Of a stretch of DNA of 33,802 nucleotides, positions 6,978 through 14,706 are shown piece after piece. The DNA is from CAZMXI01 sp964570205. GTDB taxonomy: Bacteria > Planctomycetota > Phycisphaerae > Tepidisphaerales > Tepidisphaeraceae. The DNA lies in the NCBI GenBank assembly GCA_964570205.1, contig CAZMXI010000027.1, positions 1-33,802 of the forward strand, read 5' to 3'. Below the pieces are notes generated by a model that saw nothing but the letters and a program-made list of their open reading frames with translations, was not told where the DNA came from and did not search any database. The position numbers were made by a program, and so were the translations under genes. Position 1 is the stretch's first letter, and each line of letters begins with the position of its first letter.

Positions 6978-7039
6978 CATCCGCACCAACTTCGTGCCCC
7001 TTTCGTCCCCGTGGACCCAACCGCTCCCCATTTTGCCCC

Positions 7040-7069
7040 TTGACATATATTACTCATCGGCAATATGGT
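7040..7069 (+). promoter_or_regulatory. Promoter of the YeeE/YedE operon
   Basis: A consensus -35 TTGACA (7040-7045) and a -10 TATGGT (7064-7069) are separated by 18 bases. Operator B fills the spacer and part of the -10, so a bound repressor would block polymerase. Confidence 0.75.
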
Positions 7070-7072
7070 AGT
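7042..7072. promoter_or_regulatory. Operator B, predicted ArsR binding site
   Basis: Same 31-base element as operator A at 3152-3182, with three differences. Inverted arms are TATATTAC (7046-7053) and GCAATATG (7060-7067). Both copies read in the same orientation on the plus strand, while their promoters point in opposite directions. Confidence 0.8.
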
Positions 7073-7078
7073 AATGCC

Positions 7079-7675
7079 ATGACCACCAACCAATCACCCC
7101 AGACGTCCCCCGCCGCGTCCAGTCCTGGCGGGTCCAAACCCTGGCTCCTTCGCCCTCGATGGAACCCCTATCTCGTCGGCGCCATGATCGGGGCCCTCAG
7201 CATCCTCGCCTTCGCCGTCCCCGGCAAACCCATCGGCATGAGCACCGCCCTCAGCGAGGTCTCCGGCCAGTGCGCCATCCCCATCCTCGGCGAACAGACC
7301 GTCGCCTCCAACGCCTACTGGACCAGGTACAAGCCCCAGTGGAACTACGGTATCGCCTTCCTGGCCGCCACCTTCGGCGGCGCGCTCATCAGCGCCATCG
7401 CCAGCCGCAGCTTCAAGCCCGAAACAGTCCCCCAGGTGTGGCAGGAACGCTTCGGCAAAGGCCCCCTCAGCGGCCTCGCCCGCCTCGTCGTCGCCTTCGT
7501 CGGCGGCATCCTCGCCATGTACGGCGCACGCATGGCCGGCGGATGCACCAGCGGCCACGGCATCAGCGGCTCCCTCCAGCTCGCCGTCAGCAGTTGGACC
7601 TTCTTCCTCGTCATGTTCGCCGCCGGCATCATCACCGCCCTGGCCGTCTTCGGCCTCGGCCGAAACAAGGCCTGA
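7079..7675 (+). CDS. YeeE/YedE family sulfur transporter, first half protein
   Basis: The 198-residue inner-membrane protein belongs to the YeeE/YedE family (sulfur transport domain), whose members move thiosulfate or related sulfur species, probably by relay between conserved cysteines. The signature GGCTSGHGISG is at 154-164 with C156. Hydrophobic segments are near 32-48, 89-108, 133-149 and 165-193, about half of a full-length YeeE, and the next gene supplies the other half, as in PmpA/PmpB-type pairs. The ATG at 7079 follows the promoter closely (predicted leader only a few bases), so it may be nearly leaderless. The predicted ArsR operator in its promoter suggests derepression when sulfur compounds rise. 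Confidence 0.9.
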   Translation: MTTNQSPQTSPAASSPGGSKPWLLRPRWNPYLVGAMIGALSILAFAVPGKPIGMSTALSEVSGQCAIPILGEQTVASNAYWTRYKPQWNYGIAFLAATFGGALISAIASRSFKPETVPQVWQERFGKGPLSGLARLVVAFVGGILAMYGARMAGGCTSGHGISGSLQLAVSSWTFFLVMFAAGIITALAVFGLGRNKA

Positions 7676-7708
7676 CCCTCAACATCAATCGCAAACGCAG
7701 GAGCCATC

Positions 7709-8242
7709 ATGCTTTACTTCTGGGCAATCCTCTTCGGAGCCATCTTCGGAGTTCTCCTTCACCGCGGCGGCGTCGCCAACTACAACGTCATCGTCAACCA
7801 GTTCCGCCTCAAGGACTTCACCGTCATGAAGATCATGTTCACCGCCATCATCGTCGGCGGCATCGGCGTCAGCATCCTGCACGGCCAGGACTTGGCGAAA
7901 TACAGCGTGAAGGATGCCAACCTGCTCGGCATCGCCCTCGGCGCTGCCATTTTCGGCGCGGGCATGGTCCTTTACGGCTATTGCCCCGGCACCGGCGTCG
8001 CCGCCATCGCCACCGGCTCGATCCACGCCCTCGTGGGCGGCGTGGGCATGCTCGCCGGCGGAATCCTCTACGCCCTGAGCTATCCCTGGGTAAAGACCAA
8101 CATCATGAACAAGCTCGCCTACGGCAAGATCCGCCTCCCCGAAATCACCGGCATCCCCGACGCCGTCTGGTTCGCCGCCCTGATCGTCATCGCCGTGGTG
8201 GTCTTCTTCTTCGTCGAACGAGCCGGCCGGCGAACGGCCTAG
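7709..8242 (+). CDS. YeeE/YedE family sulfur transporter, second half protein
   Basis: The 177-residue membrane protein is the partner half of the transporter encoded just upstream (33-base gap). The second family motif GYCPGTGVAA is at 90-99 with C92; hydrophobic segments are near 3-18, 40-56, 72-90, 103-124 and 152-171. AGGAG stands before its ATG. In known systems the pair is often regulated by BigR-type ArsR proteins and linked to persulfide detoxification; no persulfide dioxygenase or rhodanese gene is present in this window. Confidence 0.9.
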   Translation: MLYFWAILFGAIFGVLLHRGGVANYNVIVNQFRLKDFTVMKIMFTAIIVGGIGVSILHGQDLAKYSVKDANLLGIALGAAIFGAGMVLYGYCPGTGVAAIATGSIHALVGGVGMLAGGILYALSYPWVKTNIMNKLAYGKIRLPEITGIPDAVWFAALIVIAVVVFFFVERAGRRTA

Positions 8243-8262
8243 CCGCACGCCGACCCGATCCG

Positions 8263-8268
8263 TAGAAT
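8263..8268 (+). promoter_or_regulatory. -10 element close to the start codon (possible leaderless mRNA)
   Basis: TAGAAT ends 10 bases before the ATG at 8279, there is no Shine-Dalgarno sequence, and no good -35 is seen at the right distance. Confidence 0.4.
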
Positions 8269-8278
8269 CTTCGCCTCC

Positions 8279-9223
8279 ATGAGACCCACGATTCTCGTCA
8301 CCGAAGGCTCCGACCCCCGGCCGCTGGCGTGGCTGAAGCAGCACGCCAGCGTCATCGAAATCTCCCACACCGACCCCGCTTTCGAGCAGCGATTGCAGGA
8401 TGCCGAGGGCCTGGTCGTTCGCACTTACACCCAGGTCAACCAGGGCCTGCTGGCCAAAGCGCCGAAACTGCGCGTCGTCGGCCGGGGCGGCGTGGGGCTG
8501 GAGAACATCGACGTGGCCGCCTGCCGCAATCGCGGCATCGAGGTCGTCTACACCCCCGACGCCAACACCCTGGCCGTCGGCGATTTCGTCTTCGGCTTCA
8601 TGCTCCAGCTTCTGCGGCCATGGGCGCTGTTCAAGGACCGCGCCTACGAGCCCAAGGAATTCAAGCGAATCCGCGACAGCGTCCGCGGCCGGCAGCTCAA
8701 CGAATTGACCCTGGGCATCCTGGGCATGGGCCGGGTCGGCCGGCGCGTCGGCCACATCGCCGCCGCCGGCTTCGGCATGCGGGTCATCTACAACGACCTG
8801 GTGGATGTCAGCGCGCTGCTGGATTTCCCAGCCACGGCCGTCGATAAGCCCACGCTCTATCGCGAGGCGGATGTGCTCTCGATCCATGTTGACATGCGCC
8901 CCGGCAACAGGAATCTGGTGGCCGGCGAGCAGCTTGGCATGATGAAGCCGGATGCGATCCTGATCAACACCAGCCGGGGCGAGGTTTTGGATGCCCAGGC
9001 CCTGGCGGCCGCCCTGCGCGAGAAGCGCCTGGCCGGCTGCGCCCTGGATGTCTTCGCCCCCGAGCCCCCGCCGGCCGATTTCCCCCTGCTGGGCATGGAT
9101 AAGGTGTTGTTAAGCCCTCACATGGCCGCCCGCACCCACACCGCCCTGGAGAACATGTCGTGGGTGGTGCGGGATGTGGTGGAAGTCCTGAACGGCCGAC
9201 CGGCCAGGTACCCAGCGCCATAA
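8279..9223 (+). CDS. D-2-hydroxyacid dehydrogenase, phosphoglycerate dehydrogenase-like
   Basis: The 314-residue cytoplasmic enzyme has the two-part D-isomer-specific 2-hydroxyacid dehydrogenase layout. The catalytic domain surrounds an NAD-binding Rossmann core with GILGMGRVG (146-154). The active-site triad is visible as R233 (TSRGE), E262 (APEPP) and H281 (SPHMA). Length fits the short SerA-like form without the C-terminal ACT regulatory domain, so the true substrate may be 3-phosphoglycerate or another 2-hydroxyacid. There is no Shine-Dalgarno; a TAGAAT box lies 10 bases before the start. It follows the sulfur-transport operon by 36 bases and ends facing the DUF488 gene. Confidence 0.9.
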   Translation: MRPTILVTEGSDPRPLAWLKQHASVIEISHTDPAFEQRLQDAEGLVVRTYTQVNQGLLAKAPKLRVVGRGGVGLENIDVAACRNRGIEVVYTPDANTLAVGDFVFGFMLQLLRPWALFKDRAYEPKEFKRIRDSVRGRQLNELTLGILGMGRVGRRVGHIAAAGFGMRVIYNDLVDVSALLDFPATAVDKPTLYREADVLSIHVDMRPGNRNLVAGEQLGMMKPDAILINTSRGEVLDAQALAAALREKRLAGCALDVFAPEPPPADFPLLGMDKVLLSPHMAARTHTALENMSWVVRDVVEVLNGRPARYPAP

Positions 9224-9276
9224 CGAGAACCGGCCGGATGGCACTCCGCCCGAACTCGTCCCCCGGCGGCATCACC

Positions 9277-9657
9277 CTATTCCACGCCATCCGGCGGGCA
9301 GTAGCTGCTGAGTTCGCTGAGGAATTCATAGAGGGCGGTCGCCGTGTTGTGCTGGGGGTCGTCGCCCTGGTAAAGCAGGGTGAAATTCTGCCTCGCGGCC
9401 GCGCAGGCCAACTGTCGCAAGGCGTCCTTGTAATTCCCCCTGGACAAGAAGTCGTGGTACGTCGCCCGGAAGTAGTCATAGCCATCCGGGTGCTCTTCAA
9501 ACCAGTCGCACAGCCCCGAGGGCGGACCCAGGTGGCACAACACCTGGTCCACCTGGCACCACTGCCGCAAGTCCTTGGTCAGATTGACGGCCTCGATCCA
9601 GAGCCTTGCCCCGTCGTCGCCTTCCACCGCATCCATCAGGTGCTTGATCTTGAACAT
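9277..9657 (-). CDS. DUF488 family protein
   Basis: The 126-residue product has the pattern of the DUF488 (YeaO-like) family: an N-terminal IKHLMDAVEGDDGARLWIE segment, LGPPSGLCDWFEEHPDGYDYF in the middle (matching the usual 'APSxxLRxWF'), and FTLLYQGDDPQHNTATALYEFL near the end. Function of the family is unknown. The start at 9657 is favoured over 9681 because GGAGGAG lies about 7 bases upstream. The usual 'DRLWPRG' core reads ARLWIEAVNLTKD here, a clear departure from the consensus. Confidence 0.8.
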   Translation of the reverse strand: MFKIKHLMDAVEGDDGARLWIEAVNLTKDLRQWCQVDQVLCHLGPPSGLCDWFEEHPDGYDYFRATYHDFLSRGNYKDALRQLACAAARQNFTLLYQGDDPQHNTATALYEFLSELSSYCPPDGVE

Positions 9658-10166
9658 GGCGCCGCTCCTCCAATGGGACACTCAACGATGCCGCACGGCC
9701 AGCCTTCCCATCCTTCGGTGGCCGCACTGGCCCACCTCTCTCACGCCCGCTACCGCACCCGACCATTCACCGTCTTCGGCCCGTATCCGGAAGCCGGACC
9801 CGCCGGTCGAAGACTCCAGCTATTAAGACGATCGGCAGGCCGAATGGTTTGATTACAATTCGCGTGCTCTGCCATAATCGTCGGCCACTCATCACGCCCG
9901 GCATCCCGGCTTTTCGGCCACTGCAATATTACACGGATTTTCCTTTGCAGGTCGAGAATTCCCTGATATAAGAATCGCCGCATAGGTGGGCGGGTTTCGT
10001 TGAGCGGCCCGGGAAAGTGTCTGAGTGAATTGGGTTCTTCCTCTGTCTGCGTCGTGTCTCTCCCGCACTGGTTGGTGGTCAACCTTCTTTCGCGCGGCCC
10101 GGAAAGAATCACCTCTCGCAATGGCAGCGGGGCCGGAAGATTCTGTGTCTCACAGGAGAGCGTTTC
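9658..10166 (+). other. 509-base intergenic region with the leader of the RNA-binding protein gene
   Basis: No gene is supported. It contains a good promoter at 9945-9972, giving a predicted 5' leader of about 185 bases for the RRM gene. In the leader are a near-repeat GCGGCCCGGGAAAG (10004-10017) and GCGGCCCGGAAAG (10095-10107), and a small inverted repeat GGTTGGTGGTCAACC near 10070. A second, weaker promoter-like pair is TTGATT, 18 bases, CATAAT near 9848. Confidence 0.55.
9945..9972 (+). promoter_or_regulatory. Promoter of the RRM protein gene
   Basis: TTGCAG (9945-9950), 16-base spacer, TATAAG (9967-9972). Confidence 0.6.
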
Positions 10167-10529
10167 ATGAGCAAGCGACTGTACGTCGGGAACCTGAGCT
10201 ATGACGTCGATAGCTCAGCGCTGGAGCAGTTGTTTTCGCAACATGGGCAGGTGTTGTCGGCTCAGGTCATCAGCGACCGCGAGACCGGCCGGTCCAAGGG
10301 GTTCGGATTCGTCGAAATGGCCGATGACACCGAGGCGCAAAACGCTATCGCGACGTTGAACGGCCAGGAGTACGATGGCCGGCGCCTCACAGTGAACGAG
10401 GCCCGCCCGCGAGAAGAAGGCGGCGGCCGGGGCGGCTTTGGTGGTGGCGGTGGCCGCGGCGGCTATGGCGGCGGTGGTGGCGGCCGTGGTGGATACGGCG
10501 GCGGTGGCCGCGGCGGTCCGAGGCGGTAA
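10167..10529 (+). CDS. RRM-domain RNA-binding protein with glycine/arginine-rich tail
   Basis: The 120-residue protein is a bacterial single-RRM RNA-binding protein. RNP2 is LYVGNL (5-10) and RNP1 is KGFGFVEM (44-51), both intact, so single-stranded RNA binding is expected. Residues 86-120 are a low-complexity tail of GGRGGYGGG-type repeats resembling RGG boxes. Such proteins in cyanobacteria and Planctomycetota are often cold-induced RNA chaperones. AGGAGA precedes the ATG. A leader of about 185 bases and a perfect terminator right after the gene make it a single-gene transcript; the long leader would allow post-transcriptional or self-regulation, which is inference. Confidence 0.95.
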   Translation: MSKRLYVGNLSYDVDSSALEQLFSQHGQVLSAQVISDRETGRSKGFGFVEMADDTEAQNAIATLNGQEYDGRRLTVNEARPREEGGGRGGFGGGGGRGGYGGGGGGRGGYGGGGRGGPRR

Positions 10530-10557
10530 CCCCACGAGCACAACTGTATGAATGGTC

Positions 10558-10590
10558 GAGGCGCTGGCTCAGCCCAGCGCCTCTTTTTCT
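10558..10590 (+). terminator. Rho-independent terminator of the RRM gene
   Basis: Perfect 10-bp stem GAGGCGCTGG / CCAGCGCCTC (10558-10567 with 10574-10583), 6-base loop, then TTTTTCT. Confidence 0.95.
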
Positions 10591-10724
10591 TGCGCTGTCC
10601 CGCCGAATCCGGCCCCGCTGACTTGCCCAGCCGCCACATTCGCTACGCCGCCCCTGTCCGTCAAGGCGGCCACAGCCCCTACAACCCCACCCAAGGGCAG
10701 GCGCCCGGCTCGACACCCGCGCGC

Positions 10725-12284
10725 TCACCGCGGCACATCCACATCCTGCCCACACTGCCTGGCCCAGCGCATCAGCGACATGAACTTGGGGCTATTGGCG
10801 GGATTCTCGTCGTGGTACTGCATGACGCCCCAGCTTCCCCATTTGCTCCACCGGCTCACGGAGGAGAAATTGCAGAGCAGGTCACCCCCCTCGGCCGTCC
10901 ACGCCGCCAGATAGGCATCGTACAGCTTGCCCATCCGCGGATGGGCGTTGGCGGCATGGAACAGGCGCGTCATCGCCTCGCTGTTCTCGCCGCCGCCGAC
11001 GCCCACCATGTGCTGGCCGGCCTCATAGGCCACCAGCTTCAACCCGTACTGGTCGGCCACCTTCTTCTGCTCCTTCATCCAGCGGATGCACTCGGGAAGG
11101 GCCTTGGTCTCCATGTGGTCCAGGGCCTGATCGATGGTCCATTTCTCAACCTGGGCGGCGGTCAGGTCCTTACCTTGCGCCGGCACGTTGAAACTGATGT
11201 AGGGGGCGATGGCCAGGGCATCGGCCTGCTTGAAGGCCTCGCCAAACTCAACGATCTGCCGCGAGACATACGCGTTGGCCGCCTGCGTTGGCAGCACGCG
11301 CACGAGGCGCTGCCGGCCGCCGAAGACCTCTTCCCATATCTTGAAGATCTGCACCGACCGGACGGCGGTGAACCGCCAGCCCGCCTCCCACGGCTTCTCG
11401 CCAAGCTTCAACTTGATGCCCTCCTGCCCGGCCCAGCGGCTCTGCTGGAACATGCCGTTCCACAGCTCGTTGGAGTACTCGATGTAGATTTTCAGGGACG
11501 GATCGAGCTTCTGCTTCGTCATGGTCGCGAAGTTGCGGACATAGGCATCGTCCGCCAGGTGGGGCATGCAGAACCACGGGTCGGCCTTCAGCCGATTGCA
11601 CAGGTCGATCATGACCTCCAGCGGCACGCCGCGCTCGCACCAGGTTGCGTGGGCGGTCATCGGTCGGTCTTCCCAGTTGTTGATCTTCGAGTTGTTGGTC
11701 TCCATCCAGTCCATGAACCGAAGGCAGGTGGCGCCGCGCCAGCGCTTCAGGAAGGCGGGGTGAAACGGCTCGCGTTCATAGGTGGCCTCGAAGCCGGGCA
11801 TGATGACGCGGATGTTCCGCACGTAATCCGTGGGGTCGGTCCGGGTGAGGCGCAGGAACAAGGTGCCGCGGGAGGAATCGACATCCACGGTCAGCCTGCC
11901 CGGCTCTCTCTGGACGACTCTGCCGGCGTGGGCGGCATCAAGCACCCCCTTGCCTTCGTACAGGATGGTGTAGCGGCCAGATGGGTAATGCCCGCCCTCG
12001 ATCGTGCAGACGAGCGTCTCGGCGAAGCAATTCTCATCCAGGCGATTGACCCAGCCGTGCTTATCCAGTTCCAGCTTCGGACCCTTGCCCCATGCCTCGC
12101 CCTGCTTCTGGCTGATCCATGACCGGGACAGGCGGAACACATCCACGAAGGGCAGTTCGGTATTCCAGTCGGCCGGCCCGGAAAGGTTTGTGCCCAGGGA
12201 TGGCTTGCCCCGGGCGGCCTCCGCCGCCTGCGCCGAAGTCGCCAGCATCGCCATCGCCGCGCCCACGATCAGCCATCGCGCCAT
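10725..12284 (-). CDS. Secreted glycoside hydrolase-like protein (GH-A type fold)
   Basis: The 519-residue product begins with a Sec signal peptide (MARWLIVGAAMAMLATSAQA, cut after residue 20). An N-terminal beta-rich region (about 25-165) precedes what reads as a TIM-barrel: LRFMDWMETN (188-197), IYIEYSNELWN (267-276) with candidate acid/base E273, and KLVAYEAGQH (416-425) with candidate nucleophile E421. This arrangement fits clan GH-A enzymes acting on cellulose, xylan or related glycans; related planctomycetal proteins are sometimes labelled cellulose-binding. The exact GH family is not clear to me. GGAGG stands 6 bases before the ATG. It is divergent from trpS with about 110 bases between. 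Confidence 0.8.
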   Translation of the reverse strand: MARWLIVGAAMAMLATSAQAAEAARGKPSLGTNLSGPADWNTELPFVDVFRLSRSWISQKQGEAWGKGPKLELDKHGWVNRLDENCFAETLVCTIEGGHYPSGRYTILYEGKGVLDAAHAGRVVQREPGRLTVDVDSSRGTLFLRLTRTDPTDYVRNIRVIMPGFEATYEREPFHPAFLKRWRGATCLRFMDWMETNNSKINNWEDRPMTAHATWCERGVPLEVMIDLCNRLKADPWFCMPHLADDAYVRNFATMTKQKLDPSLKIYIEYSNELWNGMFQQSRWAGQEGIKLKLGEKPWEAGWRFTAVRSVQIFKIWEEVFGGRQRLVRVLPTQAANAYVSRQIVEFGEAFKQADALAIAPYISFNVPAQGKDLTAAQVEKWTIDQALDHMETKALPECIRWMKEQKKVADQYGLKLVAYEAGQHMVGVGGGENSEAMTRLFHAANAHPRMGKLYDAYLAAWTAEGGDLLCNFSSVSRWSKWGSWGVMQYHDENPANSPKFMSLMRWARQCGQDVDVPR

Positions 12285-12356
12285 GAATGCCTCCGAGTTG
12301 CCCCTTGAAGGTGTGGAGGATAGTGAAGCCCCCCGGCCGCCGCAACCACGCCCGGC

Positions 12357-12385
12357 TTGTCACCGCGCTGGCCTGTCCCTATAAC
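12357..12385 (+). promoter_or_regulatory. Promoter of trpS, placed for a leaderless mRNA
   Basis: TTGTCA (12357-12362), 17-base spacer, TATAAC (12380-12385). The ATG at 12395 is only 9 bases after the -10, about where transcription should start. Confidence 0.7.
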
Positions 12386-12394
12386 AATCCCCCT

Positions 12395-13489
12395 ATGACT
12401 CAAAGCAACAAGCCCCGCATCCTGACGGGCGACACCCCCACCGGCAAGCTTCACCTGGGGCACTACGTCGGCTCGGTCGAGAACCGTCTGGCGCTTCAGG
12501 ACTCGTACGACTCCTTCTTCATCATCGCCAACAAGCACGCCTTCACCACCCGCTCCGACCGGCCGGACGACATCCGCCAGTCCGTCCTCGAGATCGCCAC
12601 CGACTATCTCGCCTGCGGCATCGACCCGAACCGCAGCAACATGCTGATCCAGTCGGAGGTGCCGGCCATCGACGAGTTGACGTTCTTCTTCGCGATGCTG
12701 CTGCCGTTCAACCGCGTCATGCGGAACCCGACGCTGAAGGATGAAATCCGCGACAAGGGGCTGGGCGATGAGTACCCGTTCGGGTTCCCCCTGTATGCCG
12801 TGGGGCAGACGGCCGACATTCTCGCCTTCCGGCCGCAGCTTGTGCCGGTGGGCGAGGATCAGCTTCCGCACCTGGAGATGACCCGCGAGGTCGCCCGGCG
12901 GTTCGACCAGCTTTACTGCGGCGTCGATCCGCACACGGAGGACAGGGATTACGTGAAGGCCGGCGGGCTGTTTCCGGTGATCGAGCCCAAGCTCGGGCGG
13001 GTCAAGCGCCTGGTGGGCCTGGGCGCGCCATCGCCGGAGACAGGGCAACTGCTCAAGATGAGCAAGAGCCTCAACAACGCGATCTTCCTCTCCGACCCGG
13101 CCGACGTGGTGCAGAAGAAGGTCATGGGCATGTACACCGACCCCAAGCGCATCCGCGCCACCGACCCCGGAACGGTCGAGAACAATCCGCTGTGGATCTT
13201 CCACGAAACCTTCAACGCCGACCAGCAGTGGGTGCAGGAAAACGAAGAGGCTTATCGCCAGGGCAAGGTGGGCGATGTGGCGATCAAGAAGAAGCTGGTC
13301 GAGATTCTCAACACGCTGCTGGAGCCGATCCGCCAGCGTCGAAAGCACTACGAAGACCGTCCGGATGATGTCATCGACGCCCTGAGGAAGGGAACCGCCA
13401 AGGCCAACGAAGTGGCGGAGGAGACACTGTATCTGGCGAAGAAGGCGGTGAAGCAGGACTACTTCGCGAGGCGGACGTTGGCGATGTGA
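12395..13489 (+). CDS. trpS: Tryptophan-tRNA ligase
   Basis: The 364-residue class I aminoacyl-tRNA synthetase charges tRNA-Trp. The HIGH-type motif appears as TGDTPTGKLHLGHYVGS (11-27) and the second ATP motif as KMSKS (221-225); VPVGEDQLPHLEMTREVARRF (151-171) is the usual TrpRS signature. The protein is about 30 residues longer than the common bacterial form, with the extra length in the connecting parts and C-terminal region. The ATG at 12395 is chosen because homologous sequence begins there and because a promoter ends 9 bases upstream; there is no Shine-Dalgarno sequence, so the mRNA is probably leaderless. Confidence 0.96.
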   Translation: MTQSNKPRILTGDTPTGKLHLGHYVGSVENRLALQDSYDSFFIIANKHAFTTRSDRPDDIRQSVLEIATDYLACGIDPNRSNMLIQSEVPAIDELTFFFAMLLPFNRVMRNPTLKDEIRDKGLGDEYPFGFPLYAVGQTADILAFRPQLVPVGEDQLPHLEMTREVARRFDQLYCGVDPHTEDRDYVKAGGLFPVIEPKLGRVKRLVGLGAPSPETGQLLKMSKSLNNAIFLSDPADVVQKKVMGMYTDPKRIRATDPGTVENNPLWIFHETFNADQQWVQENEEAYRQGKVGDVAIKKKLVEILNTLLEPIRQRRKHYEDRPDDVIDALRKGTAKANEVAEETLYLAKKAVKQDYFARRTLAM

Positions 13490-13591
13490 GCCCCGCGAGG
13501 GCGTCATGCCGCGGCTGTTGAGTGCTTCTTGATGCGTGAGGAAGCCGGGTTCAAGCCAGGGCATTGGCTGATCAGCCCGTCGGGCCTGTCC

Positions 13592-14521
13592 TTACGCGCC
13601 AGCCGCCTCCGGCAGGTCCTGCTCGACGGCCTGCTCCTGGGCGGCCTTTCTTCGCCTGTAGTAGCGAACCGCAGCCCAGGCCGCGATGCCCACCAGCAAC
13701 ACGCGGCTGCCGATCCTCGCATACAGGATCGTCTTGCTCAACCAGCAATACATCAGCCCGAACGCCTGCGCCCATACCCCGTTGAGAAAGTCGTTAAGTT
13801 GTTTGGTGCGCCAGACTTCCAGGTTGACGGCCTTCACTTCGGCATCCAGTTTGTCCAGCACGATCAATTGCTGCTCGATCGACAGTTTGTCCAGGTCGGC
13901 CGGCATTCCTTCCCGCTGGGCGATGCTCACGCAGATGGGCTCCAGGTATTCGCGGGTCGGGGTCTTGATCACCAGGTCGCGTTTGGCATCGATGTCGATT
14001 AGCATCCGCCGGAGGCTCATCACCGCACCGTCGTCGGTTGCCGGCGATGGGAAGATGTTGAAGCCCAGCAGGAATTGGCGGCATTCGTCATCCGTCAGGT
14101 CCGGGTCCTCGGCCGTCGCCTTCACGCTGCCCAGCACTCCTTCAAGCCCCTGCTCGCTGCACAGGTGCAGGTAGGCCGACAGCGGCCCGTGCGTGAAGTT
14201 TCGATAGTGCGTCCAACTTGTCGGCGCCACGGCGTAGCGATGCGGCAGAAATGGAGCCGACCGCAGAAACAAGATGAACTTCGACGCCGACACCCCAAAA
14301 GGCCTGGCCTGAAGCGCCTGGTTGCTGAAAATGGCGTATTGGGGGCCGATCTTGCGAAAGTCGGGGTTCACCTGCCACCTCGATACCGCGTCGGCAAAGG
14401 CGCTCACCCGGCCGGCATCCTCGCCTGAAATCGAGAACGCGACCGCCAGCAGGACCAGCAGCCCCAGGCCGGCCGCCACCGAGCGTACAAGCTTCAGGAT
14501 GGTTCCCCAGCGTTGTTTCAT
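13592..14521 (-). CDS. Two-segment membrane protein of unknown function
   Basis: No family recognised. The 309-residue product has one hydrophobic segment near the N-terminus (about 12-34, SVAAGLGLLVLLAVAFSIS) and a second near the C-terminus (about 258-283), followed by a charged tail (YYRRRKAAQEQ). The roughly 220 residues between would face the periplasm if the first segment is an uncleaved anchor. The middle contains helical stretches rich in Asp, Glu and Leu, such as DLDKLSIEQQLIVLDKLDAE. The start at 14521 (GAGG 10 bases upstream) is preferred over 14545 because positive residues then directly precede the first membrane segment. Confidence 0.75.
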   Translation of the reverse strand: MKQRWGTILKLVRSVAAGLGLLVLLAVAFSISGEDAGRVSAFADAVSRWQVNPDFRKIGPQYAIFSNQALQARPFGVSASKFILFLRSAPFLPHRYAVAPTSWTHYRNFTHGPLSAYLHLCSEQGLEGVLGSVKATAEDPDLTDDECRQFLLGFNIFPSPATDDGAVMSLRRMLIDIDAKRDLVIKTPTREYLEPICVSIAQREGMPADLDKLSIEQQLIVLDKLDAEVKAVNLEVWRTKQLNDFLNGVWAQAFGLMYCWLSKTILYARIGSRVLLVGIAAWAAVRYYRRRKAAQEQAVEQDLPEAAGA

Positions 14522-14706
14522 GCACGAAACCTCTTCATGCCACATTATCCTATGCGACAGGGGAAATGGAACCCATTGCGGGGGCCTGATCCATTACAAA
14601 ATCGAGCGTTTCCCAGATTGGGCTGGCCTGACGCGCCGTGTGCGGGTGAATTCCCATCGACAAAGCCTCCATGAGCTGCGAAACTGAGCCGCCGAGGCAC
14701 ATAGCT

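Larger units (their letters stand above)
6429..7039. other. 611-base intergenic region with repeat fragments, no gene supported
   Basis: The stretch between the putative defense cluster and the YeeE/YedE promoter has poly-pyrimidine composition on the plus strand and no open frame with a convincing product. It contains a 14-base sequence CCCATTCCAGCAGA (6606-6619) also present at 5006-5019 before the deaminase gene, and two repeat-like fragments listed separately. A frame continuous with the YeeE gene reaches back to 6764 but contains the operator and promoter, so it is not a coding extension. Confidence 0.6.

Noticed and set aside
6764..7078. Upstream extension of the first YeeE gene by 105 codons
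   Set aside because: It contains the consensus promoter and operator B and has no transporter-like sequence.
7685..8887. 400-codon minus-strand open frame
   Set aside because: It is antisense to the second YeeE gene and the dehydrogenase gene, rich in Asp/Gly/Ala as expected of a high-GC shadow frame, and crosses both genes.
9750..10121. 123-codon minus-strand frame in the intergenic space before the RRM gene
   Set aside because: No ribosome site and no domain-like pattern; it overlaps the promoter of the RRM gene.
10548..12122. 524-codon plus-strand open frame
   Set aside because: Antisense to the secreted GH-like gene; no recognisable domain and typical Ala/Leu/His/Arg shadow composition. 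The sense frame has a signal peptide and ribosome site.
12269..13564. 431-codon minus-strand open frame over trpS
   Set aside because: trpS is certain on the other strand; the frame is a shadow.
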